A stretch of DNA of 64,000 nucleotides, from the NCBI GenBank assembly GCA_963921935.1, contig OY998177.1, positions 108,554,067 to 108,618,066 on the forward strand. The letters run 5' to 3'. This document shows positions 1 through 11,445 of the stretch, piece after piece. Source of the DNA: Galeruca laticollis. Taxonomy: Eukaryota; Arthropoda; Insecta; Coleoptera; Chrysomelidae. Both the position numbers and the translations under genes were made by a program. Under the pieces are notes generated by a model. It saw only the letters and a list, made by a program, of their open reading frames with translations, ran no database searches and was not told the origin of the DNA. Position 1 is the first letter of the stretch; each line of letters starts with the position of its first letter.

Positions 1-660
1 TCGTAAGTGTAAAGGTATCCTGGTAATTTTTGCATGCTGATACTGAATAAAATGAGGAGATAACGTATCAATTAGGTAGAGGCATGTTTCTTTATTTAGC
101 CTAAACAGCTTTAAAAAGAGCCGGTCTGGCATTTCGAAAGGATTACTGGCATAGCGTAAATTTCTACATCTCCAATTATTGAGCGTTCTAAAAAATAAGT
201 TAGGTAACATGTGTCTCAAAAGTTTCTATAACAGGCAAAATAATACTTACATTCTTTGCCAATTATCATTTAAATCTTTAATAAAGAGATGTAGTAATCA
301 ATCTAATGCCATTTTCTACGATATTTAACTATTTAAACTGACTGCTTAATTTTTAAAGGGTACTGTGTAGGTACGTGTTAAAACTATCATTCTAACGTTC
401 GATTTTAACATCTTTTCGGTATTTTTTAACGTGAAAAATATTACGGAAATATTGGATTATTTGAACTACTGTTAATAACATCAGTTATCCCCGGTAACAG
501 TACAGAATAACTTTTCTATTTTACCGTACGTTATTTTTTTAACGTCCGTTAATTTAACATATTCGTTACAGAATCACCATTAAAGTTGGCTTAACTCTAA
601 TCTGGGGTTAATCGCTAAATTCTAATTTCATTTATTAAATAGTCTGTCAAATTTTCAAAA
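1..660. other. AT-rich stretch without a recognised gene
   Basis: No convincing coding frame, RNA or repeat is seen. The part from about 360 to 600 contains several short GTTAA/TTAAC motifs just upstream of the Harbinger-like coding remnant. It could be the 5' non-coding or terminal part of that element, but I could not define a terminal inverted repeat. Confidence 0.4.
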
Positions 661-2184
661 ATGGATTTTGAGGACGAAATATTTCTAAAAGTCGATTTAG
701 ATATTTTGGAAGTTATTGATTATGGATTTCGTAGGCTTCAATATTTAAGAAAATAATACTTTGATATTCTGGATAATTTAACTGTTTTCAAGCGCTTTTG
801 GCTTACCAAGCCCACAGTGCTCGATCTGTTGGAGACTGTAGAAGAGCATTTGAGATATGATAACGATTTGTAAATATCTGTCTAATTTTGTAAAAACAGG
901 TCTCACATTTTTTGTATACTCTAGCTCAGGCTTACAAATTACAGTAAAGATACGTTTTAGACCCAGTTTCAATTGCTAGTATATGTTATTGCTCTTTTTA
1001 ACATTTTAATAAAGTTCAGCTCAATTTTTAGGAATATTTCGGTTTCCCCAATGAACCAACGTCAGGCAACACTGAGATTTTATGCCTGTGGGACCCACCC
1101 GGATGCAATTGGAGATTATATGGGAATGCATCGAAGTACTGCATCAGGAATTATTTAACGTGTGTCTTGGCTAGACTACGTCTTATGCGAATGATAATAC
1201 CTGAGGGCAATGCAATCATTAGAACGCGACAAGAATTTTACCAACTAGCTCATTTTCCATCCGTAGGATGTGTTGATGGGACACACATCAAGATAAAATT
1301 ACCAGGTCAGTTTTCAATATTGACAAAATAGATATATTAATCAGGATTTTCAAACACATTACATTCAATAAACTTCAAAATTTCAAATATTACCCTTTTT
1401 TACAAAGGCTACATTTTTTTAGGCGGAGAATATGCAGAAATGTACATGAACAGAAAATATAATTTTTCAATCAATACACAAATTATTTGTGATGCTAATT
1501 CACATATCATAAACATAGTGGCAAGATGGCCAAGATCGGCTCATGGCACGAACAGTTTTAATCATAGTAACATAAAAGCAAGGATAGAAAGAGGTGATTT
1601 TGCTAATAGTGTTCATTTGGGTAAGTAAAAATTTTAATAAAAGGATATCATTCAATATTTTGTTTGAAATTTGAATTTGTTGGCAACATATTGCATCATC
1701 TCTAGGTGGCTAACTATTTAAAAATGCGATATGGTAAAAATTATTTTCAGACATAAAATATATTATGTCAGTCTATTAAAATTGCACTATTTTTAATACT
1801 TTTAGAGGATAGTGGCTATGAAGTTCGACCATACCTTTTAACAGCTCTAGCTAATCCAGGAAATCATGCTGAAAATAAATACAATGAATTTCAAATTAGA
1901 ACAAGAAATACTGTGGGAAGAACAATAGGTGTATGGGAAACTAGATTTTTTTATATCGCCTGTTTTGCAAAATGGAAACTATCAAAGCCAGTATTGTTCC
2001 GGCTGCAGGCCTACATAATATCGCAAGAAAAATGAATGAGCCTGAGCCCCAAATGCCCGATCTGGAAGAATTAGACTACCTCGTAGCATTGGGGAGCATT
2101 CCAGTAGTTGCTGAAGTAGACAATATTCGTAATTTTCCTATTCACCATCGAAATTTCATTAATAATTTTTGTGCCAATTTGTAG
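661..2184 (+). pseudogene. PIF/Harbinger transposase (HARBI1-like), interrupted
   Basis: Remnant of a DDE endonuclease that cuts and pastes Harbinger DNA transposons in the nucleus. The ATG at 661 opens a frame with an in-frame TAA at 754-756. A plausible intron (GT at 870, AG at 1031) rejoins the frame at SPMNQRQATLRFYACG (1050-1100). A second frame carries VGCVDGTHIKIKLP, the first catalytic Asp, up to a GT donor at 1306. After the AG at 1422 comes ICDANSHIINIVARWP with the second Asp. A third intron (1621-1805) leads to DSGYEVRPYLLTAL and NKYNEFQIRTRNTVGRTIG, the acidic-residue block. Frames break near 1156-1180 and again near 1970, where the HNIAR-type C-terminus lies in another frame. 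The order and spacing match HARBI1-type transposases, but stops and frameshifts make it inactive. Confidence 0.88.
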
Positions 2185-3222
2185 AGATTTTTTGTAAATT
2201 AAAAGTACAATTATGTTTAGTTTTGGTCATAGTTGTAAGAAATACTCTGAAGAAATCTAATGACATTTTCTTATAACTACTACTATAACTAAATATAACA
2301 TGAATTCAATGTAAAAAAAACTTTTTATTTGGTGAATAAAACCTTAAACTTGTGTGTTAATTTTAAGAAACGTTTTAGCTCTATTTTTTATACCTTACGG
2401 ATCGGTAACATTCTTAGATTTTGTTCATTGGAAAATAAAAAATCCAAAATATAAAATGTTGCATTTTTTAGAGAGCAGCACTCGTTGCCCCTTAGAAAAG
2501 TTAGCTGTGCCACTTTTACATTAGTTTCACCCCTTTTTAAATTTTGCAATGTTTGTAGATGAACAAAAAACAGCTATTATTTTTTTTAAATGTGAATTTT
2601 TATTCAAATTTTGTCTATTCTTATTTTGAATAGAAAATATGTAATACAGTCAGAAATACTTTGAAACAACGACATAAAAAAGTATACAGAAAAAATTAAG
2701 GCAATAAGGTAAATCTTATTACTTTTATCCTATTTGCAATCATTATCTGGCCTATGAATTTCAGGGATGAAAAATGACACCTCATACTTGAAAAAAACCT
2801 TTGATATACCAAATCTGAAAAATACAAATCAGTGTTAGAAGTTATTAAAATAGTAAATTTAAGTAGTAAAATCTTTTCCTCAAAATACCAATATTTTTGT
2901 AACTCATTTAAAAATATAGTGAAGCAAACAACAAAAAAAAAATCTTTTGTGAAGAAACTAAAACAATACTGTTAAAATAATGGATTTCACCTAATATCTT
3001 GAGGGAGGAGATTTGAGATAGAATGATGACCTGTTAAATTTTTGTATTTCAAAAAATTTAAAAACATGTCAAGTAAGTTGTTAATTACCTTTGACCCTGC
3101 TCTCAATTTTCTTGCCATTTTGTTTAAGAGACAATGAAAAATCTTAGTGGACATGTTTTTGGATTTTTTGAATAAACAAAAATCTGACTATGTGCATTAT
3201 TCCATTTAAAGTATCGACCTTA
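2185..3222. other. AT-rich intergenic stretch
   Basis: No coding frame of note, no clear repeat and no RNA gene. It lies between the Harbinger transposase remnant and the left end of the CACTA-like element. It may be non-coding sequence of the Harbinger element. Confidence 0.4.
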
Positions 3223-3745
3223 CACAGAAAGAAATTGTGTACGTAAAATTAATGAACACCGGTCGTCAATATTTTGAATGAATCGGTGATTGTTACAATG
3301 ATTTCTGATCATGGATTAATGTCTTAGTACACTGAAACAATGAATGACCTAACATTGAGCAATAAACGAAAAACATCAAAAATTCATTATTTTTTTCATT
3401 GGTACAATGAAAAATTTCATTGAATCAACGTTTGAGAATTATTAAATTGATGTTGTTCGTCTTTAAAACAATAAATTTTTGTTATGGATTTATGAACAGC
3501 ATACATAAAAACACCATAAACGGTATTCATTGTTTCAATGTTTGCTAAACGTTAATATTACGAACTCAAACATTAAATTCTAATAAGGCGCTAAAATCAA
3601 TGACACGTGTTCATAGATCCATAACTATAAACATTAATATTACGAACAGCTTAGATGAACTCAGAATAACGCGCGAAAGTTAATGTAAACTGTTCATAGA
3701 TCCATGATTGTAATCATTAATATTACGTACAGGCGTACATAGAAA
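3223..3745. repeat. Left terminal and subterminal repeat array
   Basis: About 0.5 kb rich in short repeats. TTAATATTACGAAC or a one-base variant occurs at 3552-3565, 3634-3647 and 3717-3730, spaced about 83 bp. CATAGATCCAT occurs near 3612 and 3693. The same TTAATATTACGAAC motif appears three times in reverse orientation at the other end of the element. These look like transposase-binding iterons; that role is inferred. Confidence 0.7.
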
Positions 3746-4050
3746 ACAAAATACGTGACCATCTTCCCGCCTAATTAATTATTCAGTCTTTTTGTTTTTC
3801 GAAAGGATCAACCACATTCTTGTTGTGCTCCGTTGTGAAGCTGGTGAATTTGGTGTGGTTTATGTTTTTTAGTAGGTGAAATGTTGCCATTTTATTGAGG
3901 ATAGACTATTTATTATTTTTACAACGAATAGACAATATAATCTTCATATTTAATTGCAAGTGTGAGTACTCTTTTAGTTCTCTTTTTGTAGTGAACTTAT
4001 TTTAAATATTCATTTACCTAATCGACCTAAAAAAACGAGTGTGTAATAAT

Positions 4051-4524
4051 ATGAATTGCTTTGTATGTAAATATCGTTTTTCTCTTTTGTCTTTAATGAT
4101 AAGACATTTTAAATTAAAACATGATTTGGAGACAAATTCTATTTACCGCTGTCCTGAAGTTAATTGCAATCAAGCTTTTCAAAATTTAACAAATTTTAAT
4201 AAGCACATGAACAGAAAACATATTAATGAATCGGTTGGAAATGAAGATAAAAGCGAGAAAATTAATGATACTCCAGATGTTTTAATTAATAGTTCTGTTG
4301 AGAAATCTAGTGATATAATTTCCAAAAATGAAAGAAAAAAAGCATGTGATATTTCAACTAAAAATGAAATAGTTATTGAAGACTTTGCAAAAAATGAACA
4401 ATTTTGTTTAGGTGAAATTAACAACGCATTAAATAATTCATTCGCAGAATTCATTTTGTCGCTGCATAATAACGATAATTTCACGGGTAAAGATGTTATG
4501 GATATACATATTTTTTTTTGGTAA
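4051..4524 (+). pseudogene. C2H2 zinc-finger exon of the CACTA-like element
   Basis: Starting at the first true ATG (4051), this frame encodes two C2H2 fingers. The first is CFVCKYRF with C-X2-C-X12-H-X4-H spacing. The second is CPEVNCNQAF with C-X4-C-X12-H-X4-H. A Lys/Asn/Glu-rich linker follows, and the frame stops at a ten-T run near 4511-4520. The fingers suggest DNA binding, plausibly to the element's own ends. The frame is not in phase with the next coding block (4734-4899) through the obvious splice sites, so the gene is probably broken. I did not recognise a named host gene. Confidence 0.6.
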
Positions 4525-4733
4525 CGATGTCAAAATAAAGTTTGGTCAAACATGGGTCAAACAGTGTGGTGTGTTACATTTTAGTTCATGTTAAGAAAAA
4601 CTTTTTTTTTGTAGCAGGGCAGTAAACAAATTTTTCTCAGTTCATACACCCGTCATTCCTACATACTTTCTATTAGAACAATCTCTAATCATATATCTAT
4701 TTTTAAACGAATCATAGCATCAATTATTTTTAG

Positions 4734-4899
4734 GTTGATATGGATTACGACATTGCTTTTGAAAATGGTGATTTCTTTTTAAAAAACTGGGAAAAATATT
4801 TTCCTAAGATAGTGTCCTTTTTAAAAAAAGACGGTCACATTAAAGTTAAAGCTGCCAAATCCCTTTTAGAAAAGGCTTGTAGTGATACTACCGATGAAA
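4734..4899 (+). pseudogene. Second exon-like block of the zinc-finger element
   Basis: A short frame preceded by a good acceptor (TTTTTAG ending at 4733) and closed by a strong donor (GATGAAA|GTAAGT at 4899/4900). It encodes about 55 residues with a Phe/Trp/Lys-rich start (DFFLKNWEKYFPKIV). The next block begins right after an acceptor (TTTTTATAG, 5152), which suggests an intron of about 250 bp. Function is unknown. Confidence 0.45.
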
Positions 4900-5152
4900 G
4901 TAAGTTTACTTTTAATAATCGTACTATTACGTATTTAAAAAGCAAGTTTCTCCTAAACCTTTTTTGTTTTAAATTTATTATTGAAAGTTATTGAAAAATG
5001 TTTATATTTTTCTATGCTATTACCTCTTATTAAGATATATGACATAAATGATTTCGAAATATTTCTTATGATTTTTTTTGCAAAAATGAAAACTTCATTA
5101 TTAAATTTTTGCTTATTAGTTTTGGATTTAAGCACTTATCGTTTTTTTATAG

Positions 5153-5617
5153 ATGGAAAATATGCTTCAATTTTATGGGCAATCCATGCATATTTGGTGC
5201 CTACTGGCAAGCAATGTGCCAAAAGTAATGTTGGGGGAAATCCACTCACACGAAATACACCAACAAAGATTCCCAGGAGTCATTTTTGTTTTGTGCGAAG
5301 ACTCAACAAGAAGTAGAGGAGCATATTGCAATCTGAAGGCCCGGAAAATGTCTATTCAGCCATTTATATTGTGTATTGGTGAAGACATCAACACAATTTC
5401 AAATATATGCGTCTACTTTGACGACATTAGATATAAATTTTTCCATATTCTTAAGGCAGTAGACATATGTTTGAAAATTATTTATTTGTTTAACTTGGAC
5501 TTTCCCTTGGAAAGCAAAATGTTTTGGAACTTTCTAGAAAAGTCATTTTTTAGACATGATGTTCCACTAGAAAGCCCCAAAGTACATATAATGTCTGAAT
5601 TTGTAATAAGTGAATAA
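5153..5617 (+). pseudogene. C-terminal coding remnant of the zinc-finger element
   Basis: A 154-residue open frame directly follows a splice acceptor at 5152. It includes CNLKARKMSIQPFILCIGED, a YFDDIRYKFF block, a KAVDICLKII block and an aromatic-rich end (MFWNFLEKSFF). From memory, similar KAVD-containing C-termini occur next to C2H2 fingers in repetitive uncharacterised animal proteins, which fits a transposon-encoded protein; this needs a search. Joining it to the upstream block in phase would need a different frame at its start, so a frameshift or missing exon is likely. No catalytic motif is visible. Confidence 0.45.
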
Positions 5618-6189
5618 AAAATAAAAGTAGTAAACATTTTTATTCTCTAAGTACCTATATTATAGTTTTTATGCAGCGGAAATATATTAAAAATACAAAA
5701 ATTGTTTATCAATATAACATGTTACACCTAATTTACTGTTTCAAAGTAGTAACTTTTGTTTAAAGACAGAATTTAAGAAGCAAATTATCATGAACCCTAC
5801 TTGGGGGAAAAATAATAATCACATAATTGAAAGTGTAACACCTAATTCGAAAGCTATTTTTGGGACTGTTTTATTTCAAATTTGTATTCTCATTTGCAGA
5901 TACTGGTACATCAAATCAATGAACATATACCTAAGATAATTTTCAGCCAGTGTTGTATCTTAAAACTAAAAAAAATATTCTGTTGTACTGACACATTATT
6001 TTTAATGGAGATAGTGCTATATTTCATCAAAATAAAAATCAAATCGGCGGTCATATTCGCATATGTGTTTAACGTGTTTAGATTGCTGAACACACAATTC
6101 CATAGACGAATGTGAATCGAGAACCGACTCATTTCGCCGATGACTAATTTGATTTTTATTTTGCTGAGGTATAGTATGAATATCAATGA

Positions 6190-6600
6190 ATTATGTTCGT
6201 AATATTAATAACCGGTGAACATTGATCAATGTTTATTGTACATTGATTTAACGTACAACAATCATAAACTAATGACCGGTGGTCATGGATCCATGCTTCT
6301 CGTTTATTGTATTAATGTATGTGGTTCGTAATATTAATAACTGGAAGTCATAGATCCATGCTCGCTGTTCATTGATTTAACGTACAGCAATCATTAACTA
6401 ATGTAAACCGTTCGTAATATTAATAACCGTCAACCATAGATCCATGTCCTTTATTCATTGATTCAATGTACATAGAACATAACTTGATAAATAAAAAAGT
6501 TTACGTACGAACGTTCATTGTATTAACGATACAGCTCATCGGCTGAAAATTAATGTTGATGTACTTTTTTATTAATATAACGTACCTTTTTCGTTCAGTG
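6190..6600. repeat. Right terminal and subterminal repeat array
   Basis: Mirror of the left array. GTTCGTAATATTAA occurs at 6195-6208, 6324-6337 and 6410-6423, which is the reverse complement of the left-end motif. CATAGATCCATG or CATGGATCCATG occurs near 6284, 6349 and 6433. The last 33 bp form the right TIR. About 570 bp between the last coding remnant (5617) and this array hold no recognised gene. Confidence 0.7.
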
Positions 6601-6689
6601 ATAATGTGCCATGTCATACAACATGTATCCATCTTATTACCTGAAAAACAATTAAAAGTTGTAAAAGTTGAACATTCCAATTATTATTA

Positions 6690-8281
6690 AGTTGTTTTTA
6701 TAATAACGTTTTCTTATACTCGATTTCTAGCTTTAAAGCTTGTAATTGAAGTTCCTCTTGACAGTATTTAAATTTCATACTTCTTTCTAAATCTGAAATT
6801 TGTGATTCAACTAACACAAGTCTTTTATTTAAAAGCAAATTTTATTTTTCTGCTTTATCTGAACTTGTTAAAGCTCTAATGGTTATCATAGGTCGCCGCC
6901 TTGAACAATCCGTTTTTGGAGTAACAGGTGAAGTAACAGGCCACTTGCTGGAACCTAGTTTTTCCGGCTCTTTTTCTGATTGTACTGTTTTCCTTGCACT
7001 TTTTTTGGTATCTTCCTTTAAGCGCTTATTTATGTTTGTGGACATTTTTAGTTTCTTCTTCTGTAAAAAAGCTTCATTCATAAAAGATGTCTAAAACTAC
7101 ATCTATCTGGTCACAAGAGCAATGTGAGCACAATAATGTAAATATGTTGAAAAAAATAAGAAAAAGTAATAGCATATAGAATGGGCAAACTAGGTATATT
7201 AAAAAATAAATTAATAGTCCATGATAGAAAATTTTCAAAAACTATAAGTTAAGAGAACACTTTCATCAAAGAAGTTCTGTTAACGTGAGATCAGGAGGGG
7301 TACTTACTGGATTACTATTCTCCGTTTCTTCCGTCTCATCATCCAAAATAGACATAATATTTAGTGCAAACTCATAGTTTCCCTAAGTGCTTGGTAGAAA
7401 CTCAAAGTCATAGTTTCTCGATCGGTTTCCAAGGTTTGGATTTGGAAGAGGTTCATTATCATCGTCAAATTCAGAGTTATCTCCTACAAGGCTTATTTCA
7501 TTTAGAATTGTCATTAGTATTTTGTCAACTTCATCTAAATGAATGTTATTCAATTCTGGTAATCTTCCTCCTGTTTTGTGTGCTTTTTCTTTCTCTTTTG
7601 CCAGTTTTCTACGTAATTCTTTCTTTTTATTTTCATAAAGCCTTCTAAGGGACTCTGCATTTCGGTAACACAATACTGGACCTGAAGCATTTCATTCTGC
7701 TTCAATCTGTTTCCGTGCCTGGTTCTTACCATGAAAACATGTACGGTTCGTTTTTTGTCCTCCAGCAAACAAGAAAACTTTTTGGCTTCGTAGAAACTCA
7801 AAGTCATAGTTTCTCGATCGGTTTCCAAGGTTTGGATTTGGAAGAGGTTCATTATCATCGTCAAATTCAGAGTTATCTCCTACAAGGCTTATTTCATTTA
7901 GAATTGGCATTCGTGTTTTGTCAACTTCATCTAAATGAATGTTATTCAATTCTGGTAATCTTCCTCCTGTTTTGTGTGCTTTTTCTTTCTCTTTTGCCAG
8001 TTTTCTAAGTAATTCTTTCTTTTTATTTTCATAAAGCCTTTTAAGGGACTCTGCATTTCGGTAACACAATACTGGACCTGAAGCATTACATTCTGCTTCA
8101 ATCTGTTTCCGTGCCTGGTTCTTACCATGAAAACATGTACGGTTCGTTTTTTGTCGTCCAGCAAACAAGAAAACTTTTTGGCAAATAAATTTACCAAAAA
8201 CAGTTTTTCCGCTGCACTAAAATTGGAAGCTCTTTTCTCCGCCGCCGTCGGAAATACGAAGGTGAACAAGTTTCTTTGCAC
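6690..8281 (-). pseudogene. Myb/SANT-like DNA-binding protein gene, disrupted
   Basis: Read on the minus strand from about 8281, the frame has a Myb/SANT-like start (FSAAEKLFLVNLFAKK, about 8230), then KQIEAE-NASGPVLCYRNAESLKRLYENKK. A basic Lys/Arg/Glu helix and an acidic segment (GDNSEFDDDNEPLPNPN) follow. A donor near 7290 and an acceptor near 7064 lead to a second exon with a basic region and a coiled-coil-like tail (VESQISDLERSMKFKYCQEE) down to about 6690. A frameshift near 8150 splits the helix-turn-helix region. A 396-bp duplication repeats the middle, and a TAA near 6843 interrupts the second exon. Myb/SANT proteins often accompany Harbinger transposases as DNA-binding partners, and a HARBI1-like remnant lies 4.5 kb away. 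A host Myb/SANT-like gene copy is the alternative. Confidence 0.75.
7395..8182. repeat. 396-bp direct tandem duplication
   Basis: Positions 7395-7790 and 7791-8182 are two head-to-tail copies, period 396 bp (exactly 132 codons). Only about ten substitutions were spotted by eye. It duplicates the central part of the Myb/SANT-like coding region without itself shifting frame. Confidence 0.92.
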
Positions 8282-8640
8282 ATAGAACCAAATACAAAAA
8301 TTGTAAATAATCTATATACCAGATATAATAAATTCCCAAACACAAAATACTCCGTTTTCTGTGTACCCGAATAAAACAAAACCATCTTGCGTCTGCCCAC
8401 AAAAGCGTCCCATAATATTTTTACAAGTTGCCAATTATTCTATAAAGATTAACGATCTTAAGCGGCAATTATCTGGTGCATAACAAACTCGGCTTGAGCT
8501 TGGCATTAAAATAAATCGAGATTTACTAAACTTCTAAACGGTGCATATGGGTGTAAGAGATTCATATATCTCGTTTAACATACTTTCGGGCTTTTGCAAG
8601 TGCGGTTGAAAAGGATTATGAGTCCATGAATTAATTCAGT
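8282..8640. other. Non-coding gap
   Basis: AT-rich sequence upstream of the minus-strand Myb/SANT-like remnant. No repeat or gene is recognised; short minus-strand frames here have no recognisable motif. Confidence 0.35.
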
Positions 8641-8654
8641 TTCCTTTTTGTTTT

Positions 8655-9890
8655 CTGTTATTCGGAAAAATACTTCTCAAAAGGAGCGCGCTTTGAAGTG
8701 AGATATTGGACCAATTCATCAAATACGTCATTTTGACACATTTCGTTTTCGCTAACAAATTCACTGAGTGACGTATAGCTGTCTATTTTCCTCTTACCAA
8801 CGCAAATAATGCAGAAATTTAATTTTTCTTTGAAGGCAGTTATTTTGTTACAGCCCTGGAACACTGTTGTTTGTTTACCTTGCAATGATTAGTTCAGATT
8901 TTGAAAGATATCCGCCATAAAAGACAGTCGAAACAACCAAGTTTTACCATACAAACGATCTTTCAAATTAAAAGAAGTATCTGAAAAAACACTTGTAACT
9001 CGGCTCTAAGTTCAAATAGCCTTGTTAAAGTTTCAACCTGAAACAGCCATCGCATTTTTGTATGGAGCAGCAGTGTTTTATGTTTGCTGCCATAACCTCC
9101 TCGCAATAATGAGAACAATCGGGATAAAATTAATTATTTTTACCGCTGCATCCATAACTAATTCTGAATTTGACGGCATTTGCTTCATCGCAAGTGCTTG
9201 TCTATGCAGAATACAATGGCTGGAACTACAATTAGGCACTTTATTTTTTATTAGTGACACTGCTCCTGCTGTTTTACCGGTTATTGCCTTGACCCCATCT
9301 GTGCAAATGTCAAAGCAGTCGTCTCAACTGAGATTATTATCAGCAAAAAATATATTCATTTTATTAAAAATTTCTTCTCCAGTAGTGTTTGTAGGCAGCG
9401 ATGAACACATAAGCATGTCATCTTCAAAATAACTTCCATATGGATATCTCACGATAACCAGCAAGATAGCCAGACCAGTGACATCAGTAGACTCATCCAT
9501 TTGCAAGACCAATCGTGTTTTTCGTTGACGTGTAACTAGTTATTGTTTGATGTAACTTGCCAGATCATGAATTCGCCGTGAAACAGTATCGTTTGATAGC
9601 GGCACAGTAGAAAGATAAATAATTTTTCATCAAGCATACATTTTATTATTTGTAACACACATGGCTTTATTAAATTCTCAGCGATAGTGTGTGCATGTGC
9701 AATGCGATAGCTAACTAAATATGATGCCTCCGTGGCCTTTTCATTGATAGTTTCGGTTACAAGCATTATAGTTTTTATTAGGAATCATTTTTCTACATAA
9801 CTTGCAGAGAGATGAACCGTTGGAATCAATAAATCCGAAACTGATATATGATTTATCATACTTCCTTTTTTGCGCAAACTTCAACACCTT
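8655..9890 (-). pseudogene. ZBED/hAT-derived transposase-like protein, decayed
   Basis: On the minus strand, in order from about 9890: a BED-finger-like start (SYISFGFIDSNGSSLCKLC), the block KATEASYLVSYRIAHAHTIA with ENLIKPC, the catalytic-region block QMDESTDVTGLAILLVIVRY, a TDGVKAITGK region, then SSHCILHRQALAMKQMPS, and finally the block MQGKQTTVFQG with a helical tail at 8885-8658. This order matches the ZBED5/SCAN-containing family of domesticated or recent hAT-like transposases common in animals. Blocks lie in different frames separated by stops, so it is a pseudogene. A live host gene is very unlikely. Confidence 0.8.
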
Positions 9891-10254
9891 CAAGCCAACG
9901 TTTCGTTATTCTTTATTAATAATGTTATTGCATAGAAGAGTTTAGTCCAAAGATGAAATGTACAAAACTGATACAATCAAAATACAGCAGTAGAGCAATA
10001 CCTAAACACTTCGTTTAAAATTCGTAATTAGCTAGCTAGCTTCTAAGTAGTTAGGAACTTATTGCTCCGGACGCTAATCGTCGACTGATGAGTGTTGAGA
10101 CGCGATCGTCACTTTTATAGTCCTAACCTCGATCTCGAACATTCTCAAAAATACTCGAGTCGGCATCTTTGATAAATAAAATGCTGAAAATATGTACAAA
10201 CAGTAATAAAAACGATAAAAGAGAAAGCAAAAATAACAAAAAAAATAAGTATAA
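9891..10254. other. Gap without recognised feature
   Basis: Non-coding, moderately AT-rich. A CTGATGAG string occurs at 10085 but lacks the rest of a ribozyme core (see rejected list). Confidence 0.3.
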
Positions 10255-11445
10255 TACTAATATGCTGAAGATGCTGTATTAGCTTTGACCGAAAAAATAC
10301 ATAGCGCGTTGGAAGATGGACATCCTTGTCTATGTGTTTTCATTGACCTTTCGAAGGCTTTCGATACTGTTAGTCACCGATTGCTCATAATTACAATGGA
10401 ACGAGTAGGAATGAGAGGTAAATGTGCAAATTAACTTAGAAATTACCTCAGCAACAGAACTCAAGCAGTGAAAGTGGCTGAAACATTGAGCGATCAGAGA
10501 GAAATTGAATATGGCGTACCGCAGGGAACTGTTTTGGGCGCTCTTTTGTTTAATCTCTACATCAATCAAATATTTACATTGAACAGTCAAGGAAGTATCA
10601 TAGGGTATGCTGATGATACCGCAATAATATATAAAGCGGAAACATGGCATGAGTTGAAACATAAAGCCGAATCTGATCTCCGATTCATAAAGGAGTGGTT
10701 CAACGAAAGACTTTTGACACTCAATACAGAGAAAACCAACTTCCTATCCTTCAGCTGTAATTCGGCTGGTAATCGCCCTTTTTTACATCTTGACCTAGAA
10801 ACTCAGGAAAACACGCTCAGAATTGAATCTGAAAAAAATATTAAATATCTTGGTGTATATCTGGATCCGCATATGAAATGGAACGTTCATATAAACTACG
10901 TCATAAAAAAACTGCAATCCATTTTATACAAATTTAAATATTTAAGTAATTACCTTCCACTGAAAACAATGAAGATATTATATAACTCCTTAGTGGAAAG
11001 TCATTTAAGATATGGAATTCTGACATGGGGAAATGCTCTCCGAGTACACCTCAAACCATTGGAAATACTGCAAAAAAGATTTCTGAAAGTGATAATGAAA
11101 AAAAACCGAAGGTTTTCTTCGGAACTACTATACAAACAATCAGAAGTCATGGATGTCAGGCAGTTATTCTATTTCTGTACCAATGTGAAATTCCACCTAT
11201 CTGGTGATATAGCAGGACCCACTCATGAGTATAATACCCGCCGAAAACACATTACGGTAGTACCACGTGTAAAAAAATCAATATCCCAAAGATCTCACTC
11301 CCATATCACAAAATCATTATACAATAGTGTCCCGAACACTATAAGGTCTGAAAGAAATAAAGCTAATTCCAAAAAAAAATTAAAAGATTACATCTTAAGT
11401 AACGACATAAAATTAACAATCGATCTAATAGAATGGAGACCATAA
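10255..11445 (+). pseudogene. Non-LTR retrotransposon reverse transcriptase, 5'-truncated
   Basis: C-terminal reverse transcriptase of a jockey/CR1-type retrotransposon, which copies RNA into DNA at a nicked target. The frame opens abruptly near 10255. It contains FIDLSKAFDTVSHRLL (first catalytic Asp), an in-frame TAA at 10432-10434, then EYGVPQGTVLGALLFNLYIN and the YADDT motif (about 10605). Thumb blocks follow (LTLNTEKTNFLSF, KYLGVYLDPHMKWN, LVESHLRYGILTWG), and the frame ends at 11445. There is no endonuclease, so only the 3' part inserted or survived. One premature stop. A related 3' fragment lies at 21.7 kb (shared FSSELLY and DVRQL blocks). Confidence 0.88.

Larger units (their letters stand above)
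3223..6600 (+). mobile_element. CACTA-like DNA transposon with inverted subterminal repeats
   Basis: The two ends are imperfect inverted repeats of about 33 bp. The left reads CACAGAAAGAAATTGTGTAC from 3223. The reverse complement of the right, from 6600, reads CACTGAACGAAAAAGGTACG. Both continue into a shared ATTAAT-A-A block. Inside each end lie repeated motifs in opposite orientation (see the two repeat entries). The interior holds plus-strand coding remnants with C2H2 zinc fingers. CACTG/CACTA termini plus dense subterminal repeats are typical of EnSpm/CACTA transposons, so that is the proposed class; no transposase core was recognised. Flanking trinucleotides (TTA left, ATA right) are close to but not an exact 3-bp target duplication. 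Confidence 0.6.

Noticed and set aside
4179..4484. Minus-strand 101-residue frame as a gene
   Set aside because: It is the antisense shadow of the C2H2 exon, with no recognisable motif.
10078..10110. CTGATGAG at 10085 as another hammerhead core
   Set aside because: No GAAA core and no plausible stem III or cleavage triplet follows within a reasonable distance; it is also outside any PLE copy.
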